DNA from: Tetmemena sp. SeJ-2015
Taxonomy: Eukaryota > Ciliophora > Spirotrichea > Sporadotrichida > Oxytrichidae
NCBI GenBank assembly: GCA_027382625.1
Contig: JAJKFJ010021845.1
Coordinates: 142,501 to 206,500, forward strand
Reading direction: 5' to 3'
Length of the DNA stretch: 64,000 bases
Every line of letters starts with the position of its first letter. Position 1 is the first letter of the stretch. Made by a program: the position numbers and the translations under genes. Positions 39,430 to 49,213 of this stretch are shown piece after piece. The notes below the pieces were generated by a model. That model saw only the letters and a list, made by a program, of their open reading frames with translations. It was not told the DNA's origin and made no database searches.

Positions 39430-40095
39430 ATGTCCATCGCCTCCATCGCGCCGAAGCAGCCACTCGGGCAACAGGCCAGCCAGAACCTCGCTGTCCGCAA
39501 TTAGTCGAGGATACAGCCGTTTCATGAAGCTGCTGGTGCGCAAATCCAGAATCAGGATCCGCTGAACCCGGTCGACAATACGGAGTTCATTTCACAGGTG
39601 GCGCAGCTGACGCAGGTTGAGCAGGCGGTGCTGACCAATCAGTATATCGCGGATCTGAGCGGCAAGCTGGCGATCTCGGGCGCCTTGTTCACCACGGCGC
39701 TGATCGGTCGCAAGGTGACCGTGCCGAGCGAAGAATTCCAGCTGGTCGATGGGCGGGGCACCTTCAGCTATGAGCTGGACGCTTCGGCGGCCTCGGTCAC
39801 GGCGGCGATCACCAATGCCACAGGGCAGGTGGTGCGGCGGATCGATCTTGGCCCCGCCGAGGGCGGGGTCATGAAGGATTTCACATGGGACGGGACGGAT
39901 GGCGATGGCATGGCGCTGCCCGGCGGCAGCTATGGCGTGTCGCTTTCCGTGAGCGGAAGTGACGGCACGACCGGCACCTATCAGACCTTCAGCCCATGGA
40001 CCGTGCTTGGCGTGGATTACTCTGGCGGCGAGACGCTTCTGCGGCTGGAAGGCGGGGCTTCGGTTGCCGCTGGAAAGGTGATCCGCGCCAGCTGA
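39430..40095 (+). pseudogene. flgD: flagellar hook capping protein FlgD, N-terminal frameshifts
   Basis: FlgD caps the growing hook. From about residue 40 the frame is good: QNQDPLNPVDNTEFISQVAQ, then the tudor/FnIII-like domain (TNATGQVVRRIDLG, FTWDGTDGDGMALPGGSYGV). The N-terminus from ATG 39430 (MSIASIAPKQPLGQ) meets TAG 39502, but DYSRFMKLLV is readable in another frame around it, so two indels, not a true stop, are likely. It follows fliK, a common pairing. Confidence 0.85.
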
Positions 40096-40100
40096 TCCGG

Positions 40101-40596
40101 CTATTCCAGCGGCACCACCTCGGCCGGGGGGGCGATCACCGGCAGACGCGGCGGGTTGGTCGCGCTGAGAAGCCGCAGCCGCAGCATCCAGGGCGGCCCG
40201 ACCGAACTGGCCAAACGCTCCAGCACTGCAAGATCGGGCGCGACGGTGCCGGGGTATCCTGATCCGCGCCAAGCTGCACACCGGCGGGCCGGGCCGGGCT
40301 TCCTGCAGGGTATAGGCTTTTCGGCCGCGTCACCAGAAGCCGCAGCGTGCTGTCGCGCAATTCAGCAAAGCCCAGGGTGGCGGCGGCTTCCGGCGCGATC
40401 AGCACCCCGGCACGCATCGGCGCGAGGTGACGGTCCGCGCCAAAATTGATGTAGAAGATCCGAGATCGGTGAAGACTGGTGCGGCTGGGCGACCGGCTCG
40501 GTTCGCTTTGCGGGATCATGGGGCTGCCAAACCCGCCGACAGCGAAAACCGCCCCGGCCCGAACCAGACCAGCCCGGGGAAATCCGTCAATGCCAT
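40101..40596 (-). pseudogene. uncharacterised flagellar-cluster protein after flgH, frameshifted
   Basis: ATG 40596 has GAGG six bases upstream and lies ten bases past the flgH stop, so it is the last gene of the leftward operon. The start (MALTDFPGLVWFGPG) is hydrophobic, perhaps a signal or membrane segment. Pieces that look real are RIFYINFGADRHLAPMRAGV and LIAPEAAATLGFAELR, and a C-terminus ending VIAPPAEVVPLE. Three frames are needed. I cannot name a family. Its stop faces flgD at five bases. Confidence 0.5.
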
Positions 40597-40604
40597 CAAG
40601 GGCC

Positions 40605-41339
40605 TCAGTAGGGCAGGATGACGTCAAGCGCATCCTCGCCGTAACGCGGGTTTTGCACGCGCGACAATTGCCCGCGTCCGCCATAGGTGATCCGTGCCTC
40701 GGCGATGCGGTCGTAAGGGATCGAGTTTGACATGCCGATGTCGACCGGGCGGATGATGCCGGCAATGCGCAATTCGCGCAGTTCGTTGTTGACCTTGACT
40801 TCTTGACGCCCGGCAACCACCAGATTGCCGTTCTCCAGCTTGCGGATAATGGTGGCGGCGACCCGCAGGTTCACCTTCTCGCGGCGGCTGATCCGGCCGT
40901 TCCCGCCCGAGCTGGACTGCGCCGACAGATCGACTATGCCATCGGTCGGCAGATCGGTCGCGTCGATGCCCAAAAGCGCATCGACCCCCGCCTTATTGGA
41001 GCTGGTGCGCGAGCGGTCCGAGGCGTTGCGCAGCTCGGCCTCGTCGCTGATGCTGATGACGACGGTCAGAATATCGCCGACATTGGCGGCACGATGGTCG
41101 CCGAAGAACCCGCCCGAGCCGCGCTTCCACAAGGATGCCGCCTCGGCGCGTTGGGGGGGGGGCTCATAGGTCGGCTCGGGCATGGGCACGCTGATTGTGC
41201 TGGCCTCATACATGGTTTCCGGGCTCAGCTCCAGCGTGCCGACTTCGGGGTCGCGGTGCTTTTGATAGTCGGCGCAGGCCGCCAGCAGCAGGAAGGGGCA
41301 GGCATCAGCCGGGGTGGGAGGGCGGGTGTTCATGTTCAT
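40605..41339 (-). CDS. flgH: flagellar L-ring protein FlgH
   Basis: FlgH is the outer-membrane lipoprotein ring of the basal body. From ATG 41339 (AAGGAAA upstream) the signal segment ends FLLLAACADYQ, the lipobox with C as the acylated residue; a small indel within the signal is possible. The body has SLWKRGSGGFFGDHRAANVG, then DILTVVISISDEAELRN, and ends with GEDALDVILPY, all typical. A run of ten G (41153-41162) encodes the PPP near residue 50 and may be miscounted. Confidence 0.9.
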   Translation of the reverse strand: MNMNTRPPTPADACPFLLLAACADYQKHRDPEVGTLELSPETMYEASTISVPMPEPTYEPPPQRAEAASLWKRGSGGFFGDHRAANVGDILTVVISISDEAELRNASDRSRTSSNKAGVDALLGIDATDLPTDGIVDLSAQSSSGGNGRISRREKVNLRVAATIIRKLENGNLVVAGRQEVKVNNELRELRIAGIIRPVDIGMSNSIPYDRIAEARITYGGRGQLSRVQNPRYGEDALDVILPY

Positions 41340-41389
41340 TCTTATTTCCTTCCACCACGCCGGCGCGGGACCCGCGGTGACGATAGTGT

Positions 41390-42040
41390 TTACTGCGTTG
41401 ACACGCGGATGATCTCCCCAGGGGGCCATCGGCCAGCGCCTTGCCCCGGGCGGACAAGTGCAGCGCCCCCGAGCTGAAGCGGATCTCGACCCTGGGGCCT
41501 TTGACCACGGCGCGAGGTGCGATCACCGCGCGGTCCTGCACGGGGCGGTTGGCCATCAGGGGCCGACGCACTTCCTTGCCGATCAGATCGCCGGGATCGC
41601 GCAGCATCGAGCTGTTCATCAGTCCCGGGGGCAGCATGACAGGGAATGAGATCGCGTCCGAGAATGATCTCGCCCCGGCTTTGATCCGGCGGGAGGGTAC
41701 CCAGGTTTCGATGCCGAGAATGGCGCGCCCCTGCAGGGTCTGGTTGCCGCCGTCGGGCAGGCGTAGTCTCGCGACGAAATGCGTGGGGGGTTGAAGCGGA
41801 AATCCTCCAGCGCCTCGGCCTCGGGCGGGGCGGGCTGAGGAATTCCAGCTTGAGCTCCAGCCCGGGTTCCAGTGCGCGGGATGCGTCAAGATACGCGGCA
41901 AGCCGGTCCTCGATCATCATATCGACGGGGAGGGCGTAAAGCGGGCCATGCCAAAGGCATGCAGCGCAGATGACGGCCGCGCGCAGGCCGAGCCGACGGC
42001 GGCGCCCATAACGGGCCGGGTCTCTCTCGCGCGCGGGCAT
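41390..42040 (-). pseudogene. flgA: flagellar P-ring assembly chaperone FlgA, frameshifted
   Basis: FlgA helps the P ring assemble in the periplasm. ATG 42040 opens a signal peptide (AAVICAACLWHGPLYALPVD). The frame shifts near 41.8 kb. The conserved SAF-type C-terminal domain is readable in another frame near 41.5 kb: NRPVQDRAVIAPRAVVKGPR, then FSSGALHLSARGKALADG, and the end EIIRVSTQ is back in the first. It lies between flgG and flgH, the normal order. Confidence 0.8.
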
Positions 42041-42050
42041 TCCTTTTCCT

Positions 42051-42821
42051 TCAGCGGATCTGGTTGATGGTCTGCAACATCTGGTCGGCGGTGGTGATCG
42101 CCTTCGAGTTCATCTCTAGGGCGCTGCGCCACGATCAGTCGGGGATCTCTTTACGGTCGACATTCGAGCTCGGTAAAACCTTGGCGATCAGGCCCTGCCT
42201 TCCTCGCTGCCGCCGATCACTGGGGGCCCGAGGCGGGGCCTTTCAAGATAGAGGGTTTTCGCCCTGTGAATGCAGGCCGGCCTCGTTGATGAATTCGGCC
42301 AAAGTGATCTCGCCCAACTCCTGCGGTTCGGTCTCGGTGCCGATATAGGCGGAAACGGTGCCTGTATTGGAAATCTCGATCTTCGAGGTATTCTCGGGCA
42401 CCACGATGCCGGGGCTGAGGCGGTAGCCATCAAAGGTCACGATCTCGCCTTGCGGGGAAAGCGAAAAACTGCCGTCGCGGGTATAGGCTTCGGTGCCGTC
42501 GGGCAGCTCGATGACGAAATAGCCGCGGCCTTCGATGGCAAGGTCAAGGTCATTGCCGGTCTGGGTAAGGCCGCCTTGGGTATGGAGGCGCTTTACCCCG
42601 GCAGCCTGCACGCCCAGGCCGATGTCGATGGCGACCGGGCGCATGGTGCCGTCGAGGCTGGTCGGCGCCCCTTCGCGGGCAATCGACTGGTAGATCAGAT
42701 CCTGAAACGAGGCGCGCCCTGCCCAGCCGATCGTATTGGCATTGGCGATGTTGTTGGCGATGACTTCGACATTCAGCTGCTGCGCACCCATGCCGGTTGC
42801 CGCGATCCCAAGGGCCTTCAT
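42051..42821 (-). pseudogene. flgG: flagellar distal rod protein FlgG, frameshifted at the C-terminus
   Basis: FlgG forms the distal rod. ATG 42821 starts MKALGIAATGMGAQQLNVEV; the N-terminal box ANNIANANTIGWAGRASFQD is intact and the core is good to about residue 192. Then the frame shifts; GPPVIGGSEEGRA and a C-terminus containing TTADQMLQTINQIR, here in mixed frames, can be traced to 42051. Three indels are likely. It sits between flgF and flgA. Confidence 0.88.
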
Positions 42822-42846
42822 CTGTCTTCCTTCACGATTGCGGGGG

Positions 42847-43590
42847 TCAGGTTGCGGGCGAGCCAAGCCGCTTGATGGTGTCTTGCCGCAGCTCATCCGC
42901 CATGCCGGCGGAGTTCAGGCTGCGCTCATAGGCGCGCTGCACGGAGATCATCCGGGTCATCTCGACCATGGTGTTGACGTTGGAGCCTTCGGAGAAGCCC
43001 TGCACCACGCGGAAGTCCAGCGCGGGCACGAGTTCGGCAGTGCCGCTCGGAGGGGTGAACATGCCGTTCGAGGCGGGCTGCCAGCTGCCGATCTGCGGTT
43101 CGTCGAACACGCCGATCTGGCCGATCAGAACGCCGGCCTCGGACATGATGCTGCCATCGGCGGCGATCGTCAGGACACCGGCCCCCTGCGGGATCATCAC
43201 CGGTGCGCCAGCGGCATCCAGGATATTCGAGCCAGCCGTGGTCTGCAGGAATCCGGCATCCGAGACGCTGAGCCGACCGTCACGGCCCAGCCCCAGCTGA
43301 TCTTCCTGATTGCGATAGGCGAACCAGCCGCGCCCGTCGATGGCCACATCAAGGCTATTGCCGGTCAGGGTCAGCGCACCGGGGGAAAGATCCACATAGC
43401 TGCGGTCATAAGGGTAGCTGATTGCCTCGGGCTTGCCATCGCGCAGGCTATTTTCGACCAGCGCCTCGAAGGCGGAGCGGCTGCCGCGAAAGCCATCGGT
43501 TCCGGAATTCGCAATATTATTGGCGGTGACATCCAGTGCGCGTTCCAGCATGGCCGCCTGGGTCAGCGAGACATATCCAATGTTATCCAT
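42847..43590 (-). CDS. flgF: flagellar proximal rod protein FlgF
   Basis: This is an intact 247-residue rod protein. ATG 43590 (MDNIGYVSLTQAAMLERALD) is chosen because family members start with this helix; the open frame further upstream runs into the promoter region. The ANNIANSGTDGFRGSR box and the C-terminal helix with MVEMTRMISVQRAYERSL are typical. It is the first gene of the leftward flgF-flgG-flgA-flgH operon. Confidence 0.92.
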   Translation of the reverse strand: MDNIGYVSLTQAAMLERALDVTANNIANSGTDGFRGSRSAFEALVENSLRDGKPEAISYPYDRSYVDLSPGALTLTGNSLDVAIDGRGWFAYRNQEDQLGLGRDGRLSVSDAGFLQTTAGSNILDAAGAPVMIPQGAGVLTIAADGSIMSEAGVLIGQIGVFDEPQIGSWQPASNGMFTPPSGTAELVPALDFRVVQGFSEGSNVNTMVEMTRMISVQRAYERSLNSAGMADELRQDTIKRLGSPAT

Positions 43591-43686
43591 GCCTTCCGCC
43601 CCGTTTTCTTGCCAGGTTCCGCCTTTGCGGTCGGATTTGCCCGGCTTGCACCACATGTTGAACAGACTTACAGGTTTCGATACACT

Positions 43687-43695
43687 TTTTCGCAT
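43687..43695. promoter_or_regulatory. TTTTCGCAT motif in the divergent flgF/43716 gap
   Basis: The 9-mer lies about 97 bases upstream of flgF and 20 upstream of the rightward secreted-protein gene. Same word as at 38070, 51137 and 58496. The flanks here are AT-rich (ACTTTTTCGCATATTTTG), as a promoter region would be. Confidence 0.5.
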
Positions 43696-43715
43696 ATTTT
43701 GTATGGGACGGGAAG

Positions 43716-45470
43716 ATGAAAGTGATCGGATTTCAGAAGTTCCTGTCCGGGCGCGCCGGTCTGATCCCCCTCATCTTGTGTTTTGCGGGCGGCTTGCCGC
43801 CTCAGGTGGGGGTCGCGCAGGAGGCTCCGTCGCGCGACGAGGTGCTGGCGCCGGTCTCTCCGCCGCTGGTGTTCGAGCCGACCTGGATCGATATGCCGGA
43901 GGTTACCGAGGTGACTTTCCCGGCCCTGCGCGCGAGGCGTTGGCGGCGCTCGGGCCCGGTCGGGCGTCATCCGATCTCTGGCTCGATTACGGGCGGTTCT
44001 GTTCAATGGCGGCTATTTTCCCGAGGCCATGAGCGCATTGGAGCAGGCTGCAAGGCTTGGTTTTCGCAATCCGCCCGGCACGGGTCGCCGCCTGCTGGCC
44101 CTCGGGCTGGGCGCGGCGCGAGAAGCTGCCGCTGTGGCGCTTTGATCCGCGGTTTCACCGGACGCATTGCGGTGCTGATCGCCCTGTCGCAAGACGCCGA
44201 TCCTGCTTCGGCGCGTATCGCCGCGCTCAGCATGCCGCTGGCGCGGCAATCGGCAGCGGTGATCCGTTTCGTCGGGCCGATGCTCTTCGATGCGGCGATC
44301 CGGGCGCAGGACCGGGATCTGGCCGGGCGCCTGCTGCAGGCTCTCAGCGCGGATGGGGCGTCGCCCGGCAGCGCTTTCCGGATGCGCGGCGATGAGGCAT
44401 CGCTGCGGGACGAGGCGGAGGCCTTCGGCTATTATGTCGATACGCTGGACCATCACGATGTCGAAGCCATTCAGGCGCGGCTGCGCATTGCCGATATGGC
44501 TTTGGAAAAGCGCGATTCTGCCGCGTTGCAAGCCGTGCGCGATTTCCTGATCGAAGGGTTGCAGCAATGGCATGGCGGTGCGGCAGAGCTGTCGATGCTG
44601 ACCCGGCTTGCGGCCACTTCCGAGGCGCTGCTCGATGCCCCGGCCGCGTTGGAGGCCATGGCGCGGATCCGCAGCAATTACCCGCAGGCCCCGCAGGCGG
44701 TGCTGGCCGGAGATCGCGCGGGGGCCATCCTGCGCCATCATGCCACCACCCTGGCGGAGGGGCGCACGGGTGGCCGACTACGCCCGGCTGATACGGAGGC
44801 TGCGGGCGACTGCCGATCTGCAGAATCGGTGCGCGCCGCTGTCGCGCGGCCAGCCTTCAGCGTGAGGAATGCAGTCGCCGCTGCCGCCGAATATCTGGCG
44901 ATCCGCGCGGACATAAGCAGCTATGGTTCCCCCGTCACCCGCGCTACCGAGGCTGCGCTTCTGCGCGATCATCTGCGCCTGTTGGCGGGAACAGGTGCGA
45001 AGAGCGAAGCGCTGACAGAGCTGAGGCTGCGAAGCGATCTGATCGGCGAGAGCTTTGCCCTGCGCGAAACCGCCCTGACCCTGATGGATGGGCCCGCGCT
45101 CGATGCGATGCTGGCCGCTCTGCCGCAGGCGGTTTTCGCCCCGAGAGAGCGATTGGCCATGGCGCGGGTGCGGTTCGATGCCGGGGATCGGGCCGCCGCC
45201 CTGCGCGAATGGGGGGTCTATCTGGCCAGCGGACAGCCGCTTTCCGGGGCGGATGCCGCTGACTATCTTTTCGCAAAATTCGTCGAGGAGCACCCGGCCA
45301 GCCTGCCCTTGACCAGCATCGCTCCGGCGGATGCGGCGATACTGGGCGGTCTTGCCGCGGCTTTGGCCCGTCCGCCCGCTGCTTCGGGGCCTTTGGACCT
45401 CGGCTCGGCCCGTCAAATCCTTGAAGATGCCGCCGCAGCGGTCAAAATGGCAGAGATTGCGAAAAAATAA
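43716..45470 (+). CDS. secreted helical-repeat protein of the flagellar cluster, unknown
   Basis: The 584-residue frame opens with a signal peptide (LIPLILCFAGGLPPQVGVAQ) at ATG 43716. The rest is alanine-rich and helical with TPR-like character (ALQAVRDFLIEGLQQWHGGA, FDAGDRAAALREWGVYLASG). Residues about 68-150 and 350-375 look shifted, so compensating indels exist. Proteins of this kind sit in Rhodobacterales flagellar clusters with no assigned function; a periplasmic role in rod or stator assembly is possible. No known motif is seen. Confidence 0.6.
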   Translation: MKVIGFQKFLSGRAGLIPLILCFAGGLPPQVGVAQEAPSRDEVLAPVSPPLVFEPTWIDMPEVTEVTFPALRARRWRRSGPVGRHPISGSITGGSVQWRLFSRGHERIGAGCKAWFSQSARHGSPPAGPRAGRGARSCRCGALIRGFTGRIAVLIALSQDADPASARIAALSMPLARQSAAVIRFVGPMLFDAAIRAQDRDLAGRLLQALSADGASPGSAFRMRGDEASLRDEAEAFGYYVDTLDHHDVEAIQARLRIADMALEKRDSAALQAVRDFLIEGLQQWHGGAAELSMLTRLAATSEALLDAPAALEAMARIRSNYPQAPQAVLAGDRAGAILRHHATTLAEGRTGGRLRPADTEAAGDCRSAESVRAAVARPAFSVRNAVAAAAEYLAIRADISSYGSPVTRATEAALLRDHLRLLAGTGAKSEALTELRLRSDLIGESFALRETALTLMDGPALDAMLAALPQAVFAPRERLAMARVRFDAGDRAAALREWGVYLASGQPLSGADAADYLFAKFVEEHPASLPLTSIAPADAAILGGLAAALARPPAASGPLDLGSARQILEDAAAAVKMAEIAKK

Positions 45471-45500
45471 CTGGTGCAACGCAACCTATAGTCGATTAAC

Positions 45501-45509
45501 TTGCGAAAA
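45501..45509 (-). promoter_or_regulatory. TTTTCGCAA, a near-match of the flagellar motif, upstream of flgE
   Basis: It differs in one base from the TTTTCGCAT word and lies 76 bases upstream of flgE. It is a weaker case than the four exact copies. Confidence 0.35.
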
Positions 45510-45584
45510 AATGTCATGGGCGCTGAAGTGACACCTGTGACAGGGCCAGAGAGACAGACCAGCCAGAGGTCGGGACAGCGCGAT

Positions 45585-46881
45585 ATGTCGATTACGAAAG
45601 CCATGCAGGTTGCGGTCGCCGGGCTGCGCAGCAATGCCAGTGCGTGGGCAAGGTCTCCGAGAACATCGCCAATGCCGGCACCACCGGCTATAAGCGCAGC
45701 TTCGATAATTTCGTGACCGTCAGCCCGGGGGGCGGCAGCGGGTCGAGCGTGCGGAGTGAACGGGTGCAGACGGTGGCGGAATCCGGCACCCTGGCCAATA
45801 CCTCCTCGGTTACCGATCTGGCGATTGCGGGTTCGGGGTATTTCGTGGTCTCGCGCGTGGCGAACCCTGTCAGCGCGACGGATTTCTTCCTGACCCGCGC
45901 CGGCAGCTTCCTGCCCGATGCCGATGGCAATCTGGTCAATGCGGCGGGCTACTATCTGGCCGGCTTCCAAGCCGACCCCTACGGCGATATCGGGGCGGTC
46001 GATACGTCGAGCTTCGCCTCCCTGCGCACGGTGAAGGTTTCCGACCCGGGCGTGACCGCAACGCCGAGCAGTGCAAGCTCGGTCATCGGCAATCTACCTG
46101 CCGGGGATACCGGCACCGGGGTGGCGAACTCTCCGCTGGTCTCGACCCTGACCTATGCCAATCCTCTGGGCGGGGCCGAGAGCCTGCGGCTGAGCTGGCA
46201 GGCGTCTTCGGTGGATGCGAACAAATGGGTGCTGAGCATCTCGGATGCGTCGGGCACGGTCTATGGCGGGGTCGAGGCGTCGTTCCATGATTCCGGCGCC
46301 ACGCCGGGCGCGCCGCTGTCTTATGCGGCGGTGCCCAATGGGGCCTTGCCGCCGCCGGCCGCCTTCGCGCTGGATCCGGCCACCGGCCAGGTGACGCTGA
46401 CCCTGAACAATGGCGCAGTGCCGCAGGTGCTGACGCTGGATCTGGGGCGCCGGGCAGCTACTCAGGCATCACGCAATTCGCGGGCGACTATATCCCGCAG
46501 CAATTCGACACCGATGGCCGCACCGTCAGTGCGATGAAGGAAACCGAGATCGACGACAAGGCACGCTTTGGGGTGTCTTCGGCGATGGCTCGCGGATGCG
46601 GCTTTATGAGATCCCGGTGGCCATGGTCGACAATCCGGCGGTATGCTGCTGGCCGATGGCAATGCCTGGAAGCTTGAGCACGCAGAGCGGCGCGATGTAT
46701 CTTACGGTTCGGGTGAGGCGGCGCGGGCACGGTGACCAGCATGGCGCTGGAATCCTCGAATGTGGATATCGGCACAGAGCTGACCGACCTGATCCGCCTG
46801 CAGCGCGCCTATTCGTCCAATGCGAAGATCGTCACCACTGCGGATGAGATGCTGCAGGAAGTGACCAATCTCAAGCGCTGA
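45585..46881 (+). pseudogene. flgE: flagellar hook protein FlgE, frameshifted
   Basis: FlgE builds the hook. ATG 45585 starts MSITKAMQVAVAGLRSNASA; one indel near 45.64 kb leads to GKVSENIANAGTTGYKRSFD, and the frame is then good to about 46.46 kb, covering domains D1 and D2. Two or three more shifts occur between 46.46 and 46.74 kb. The C-terminal helix, with [20 protein letters not shown] and EVTNLKR, ends at 46881. It heads the flgE-flgK-flgL-flgI run. Confidence 0.88.
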
Positions 46882-46893
46882 GGGTAGAGAGAG

Positions 46894-48277
46894 ATGAGCC
46901 TGACATCCGCCCTTAACGCCGCGAAATCCGGTCTGGCGGCGACGTCGACTCGGGCCGAGATCACTTCGCGCAACATCGCCAATGCGGAGACCGATGGCTA
47001 TGTGCGCAAGCTGGGCCAGGCGGTCACCGGGCTGGGCGGCACGGTCAGCATCGCCAAGATCGACCGGCAGGTTGACAGCATGCTGAACGCGCTGGACCGG
47101 GCCGGGATTTCCTCGATGGCTTCGGCTTCGGCGCGGGCGGATGGGATGGCGGCCTATACCGACGTCCTGGGCCAGCCCAATGCCGAGGGTTCGCCCGCCT
47201 ATTATCTGGGGGCTTTGCAGGCCAGTCTGGTGACGCTTTCGGCCGATCCGTCCAGCCGGACGGCACAGAATGCCTCGGTTCTGGCGGCCAAGGCGCTGAC
47301 CGGCAATCTGCACAGCCTGAGCGGGGCGATCGCCGAGGTGCAGTCCGAGGTGGAGGCGTCGATCAAGCTGGATGTGGCGGATCTGAACACCGCATTGCAG
47401 ACCGTGGCGGGGCTGAACCGCCAGATTTCGCGCAGTGATACCGGGGCGGCGACCGCCGATCAGATCGACCGGCTGGACCGCGCGCTGGATGTGATCGCCG
47501 GGTTCATGGATGTGCAGATCGCGCGGGATGCGCGCGGCAATACCACCGTGCATACCGCCGGCGGGACGGAGCTGGTGATCGGCGATCAGGCGGTGCCCGT
47601 GCGCTATGATGCGGTGGCCGGAACGCTTTCCGCGGGTGGGCAGGACATCACCCCCGGGCAGGTGAACCGCGGCTTCTCCGAAGGCTCGCTGGCTGGGCTG
47701 TTCGACCTGCGCAACAACGTTCTGCCCGGCTGGTCGGCCGAACTGGATACGGTCGCGGCGGGGCTTATCGAGGCCTCTGGCCGGTTGGCCGAGCTGGCGC
47801 CGGGATCCGGCCTTGGGCTCTTTACCGATGCCGGGCTTGTCTATGATGATGCCAACCGCAAGGGCTTGGCCGCGCGGATTCAGGTCAATGCGGCGGTGGA
47901 TCCCGATCTGGCGGCGATGCCGGGCTGTTGCAAAGCGGCGGCGATCCGACGCGCCCGATCGGCGATCTGAGCCTGATCGCGGGCCTGCAATCGGCGCTGC
48001 GTGAAAGCCGCAGATCAGCGGCGCCGGCTCGGCCTTGGGCTTCGGAATATATCACTCGGTCGTGGCCGGGCAGCATGGCCAGCGTGCCGATGCCGAAGCC
48101 GCGCAGAGCCGGGTCGCCGCCGCCGCCAGCACCATCTCTGCCTCGCGCAGCAATTCCATCGGTCGATGTGGATGAAGAACTGCAAAGCCTGCTGGCGATC
48201 CAGCAGGCGTATTCTGCCAATGCCAGGATTATCTCGGTCGTGTCGGGGATGCTGGACGATCTTATCGCGCTGTCTGA
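46894..48277 (+). pseudogene. flgK: hook-filament junction protein FlgK, frameshifted after residue 340
   Basis: FlgK (HAP1) joins hook to filament. ATG 46894 follows the flgE stop by 12 bases. MSLTSALNAAKSGLAATSTR and ITSRNIANAETDGYVRK are the N-terminal signature, and the frame is good for about 345 residues. It shifts near 47.93 kb and again later. The C-terminal SIDVDEELQSLLAIQQAYSA and the final SVVSGMLDDLIALS lie near 48.2 kb. The stop TGA 48275-48277 assumes one more indel. Confidence 0.88.
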
Positions 48278-48288
48278 AAGGGAATGCC

Positions 48289-49187
48289 ATGACCACCGTG
48301 ACGCGGATTTCCACGCACAGCGTTACGACTCTTTGCTGGATGCGATCCAGCAGAACAAGGGGGACGTGGCCCGGGCCGAGGCCGAAATCGCCACCGGGCT
48401 GAAGGGGGATGTCTTCGCCGATAGCGCCGGGAAATCGGGGCTGAGCCTACAGTTGCGTGGCCGCAAGGAGGTGGTGGACAGCTACATCACCACCAATGCG
48501 ATGGTGTCGGCGCGGCAGGAAACGGCGGCCTCGCTGTTGGGCGACATTGGCGATCAGGTCAGCACCGTGCGCAATCTTCTGCTGCAGACCCCGGTCGTGC
48601 AATCCACGCCCGGCTCGGTGGCCGAGGCCGCGCGCGCGGCGCTCGAGAATATGGTGACCGCGCTGAACACCAGTTTCGGCGGCATCTATCTTTTTTCCGG
48701 TGCGGCCACGGATGTGCCACCCTATGCGGCGCAAGCGGCTGGGGGCTATGCCTATCAGGGCGATACCACGGGCCAGCTTCAGGCGCAGATCGATGACGGT
48801 GTGATGGTCAATATCGCGCCGCGCGGCGATGCGGCGGCGCTGACCGCCACCATCGCGGCCCTGTCCGCGCTGGCCGATGCCGATTACGCCGCCATGACGC
48901 CGGTCGATATCGCGACGTTCTTCGCGGCCCGGCTGGCCGATCTGGGGACGGGTATCGATGGGATGCTGGCGCTGGAGGGCGCCCTGGGCAATGCGCAGGC
49001 GCGGGTGGCCAATACCATCGCCACGCAGAAGGTCCTGAGCCTGCGCTACAACAATACCATCATCGGGCTGGAGGGGGTCGACCCCGAAGAGGCGGCGCTG
49101 AAGCTGAAGGAGGCGCAGACACGGCTCGATTCCACCTATGCGGTGACCGCGCAGTTGGCCAACCTCAGCCTGTTGAACCATATCTGA
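48289..49187 (+). pseudogene. flgL: hook-filament junction protein FlgL, one early frameshift
   Basis: FlgL (HAP3) is the second junction protein. ATG 48289 (MTTVTRISTHSV) has AAGGGA upstream. One shift near residue 12 leads to DSLLDAIQQNKGDVARAEAE, after which 290 residues are continuous, with SFGGIYLFSGAATDVPPYAA and the C-terminal coiled end LANLSLLNHI. One indel restores the gene. Confidence 0.88.
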
Positions 49188-49213
49188 TCGCCTAGCCCCC
49201 AAGGAGCGCGGAG

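Noticed and set aside
39502..39504. In-frame TAG in flgD as a fourth nonsense codon
   Set aside because: The conserved DYSRFMKLLV is readable in another frame around the TAG, so two indels explain it better.
45457..45465. TTGCGAAAA at the end of the secreted-protein gene
   Set aside because: It encodes the last lysines before the stop codon; a mismatch to the motif and a coding cause make it weak.
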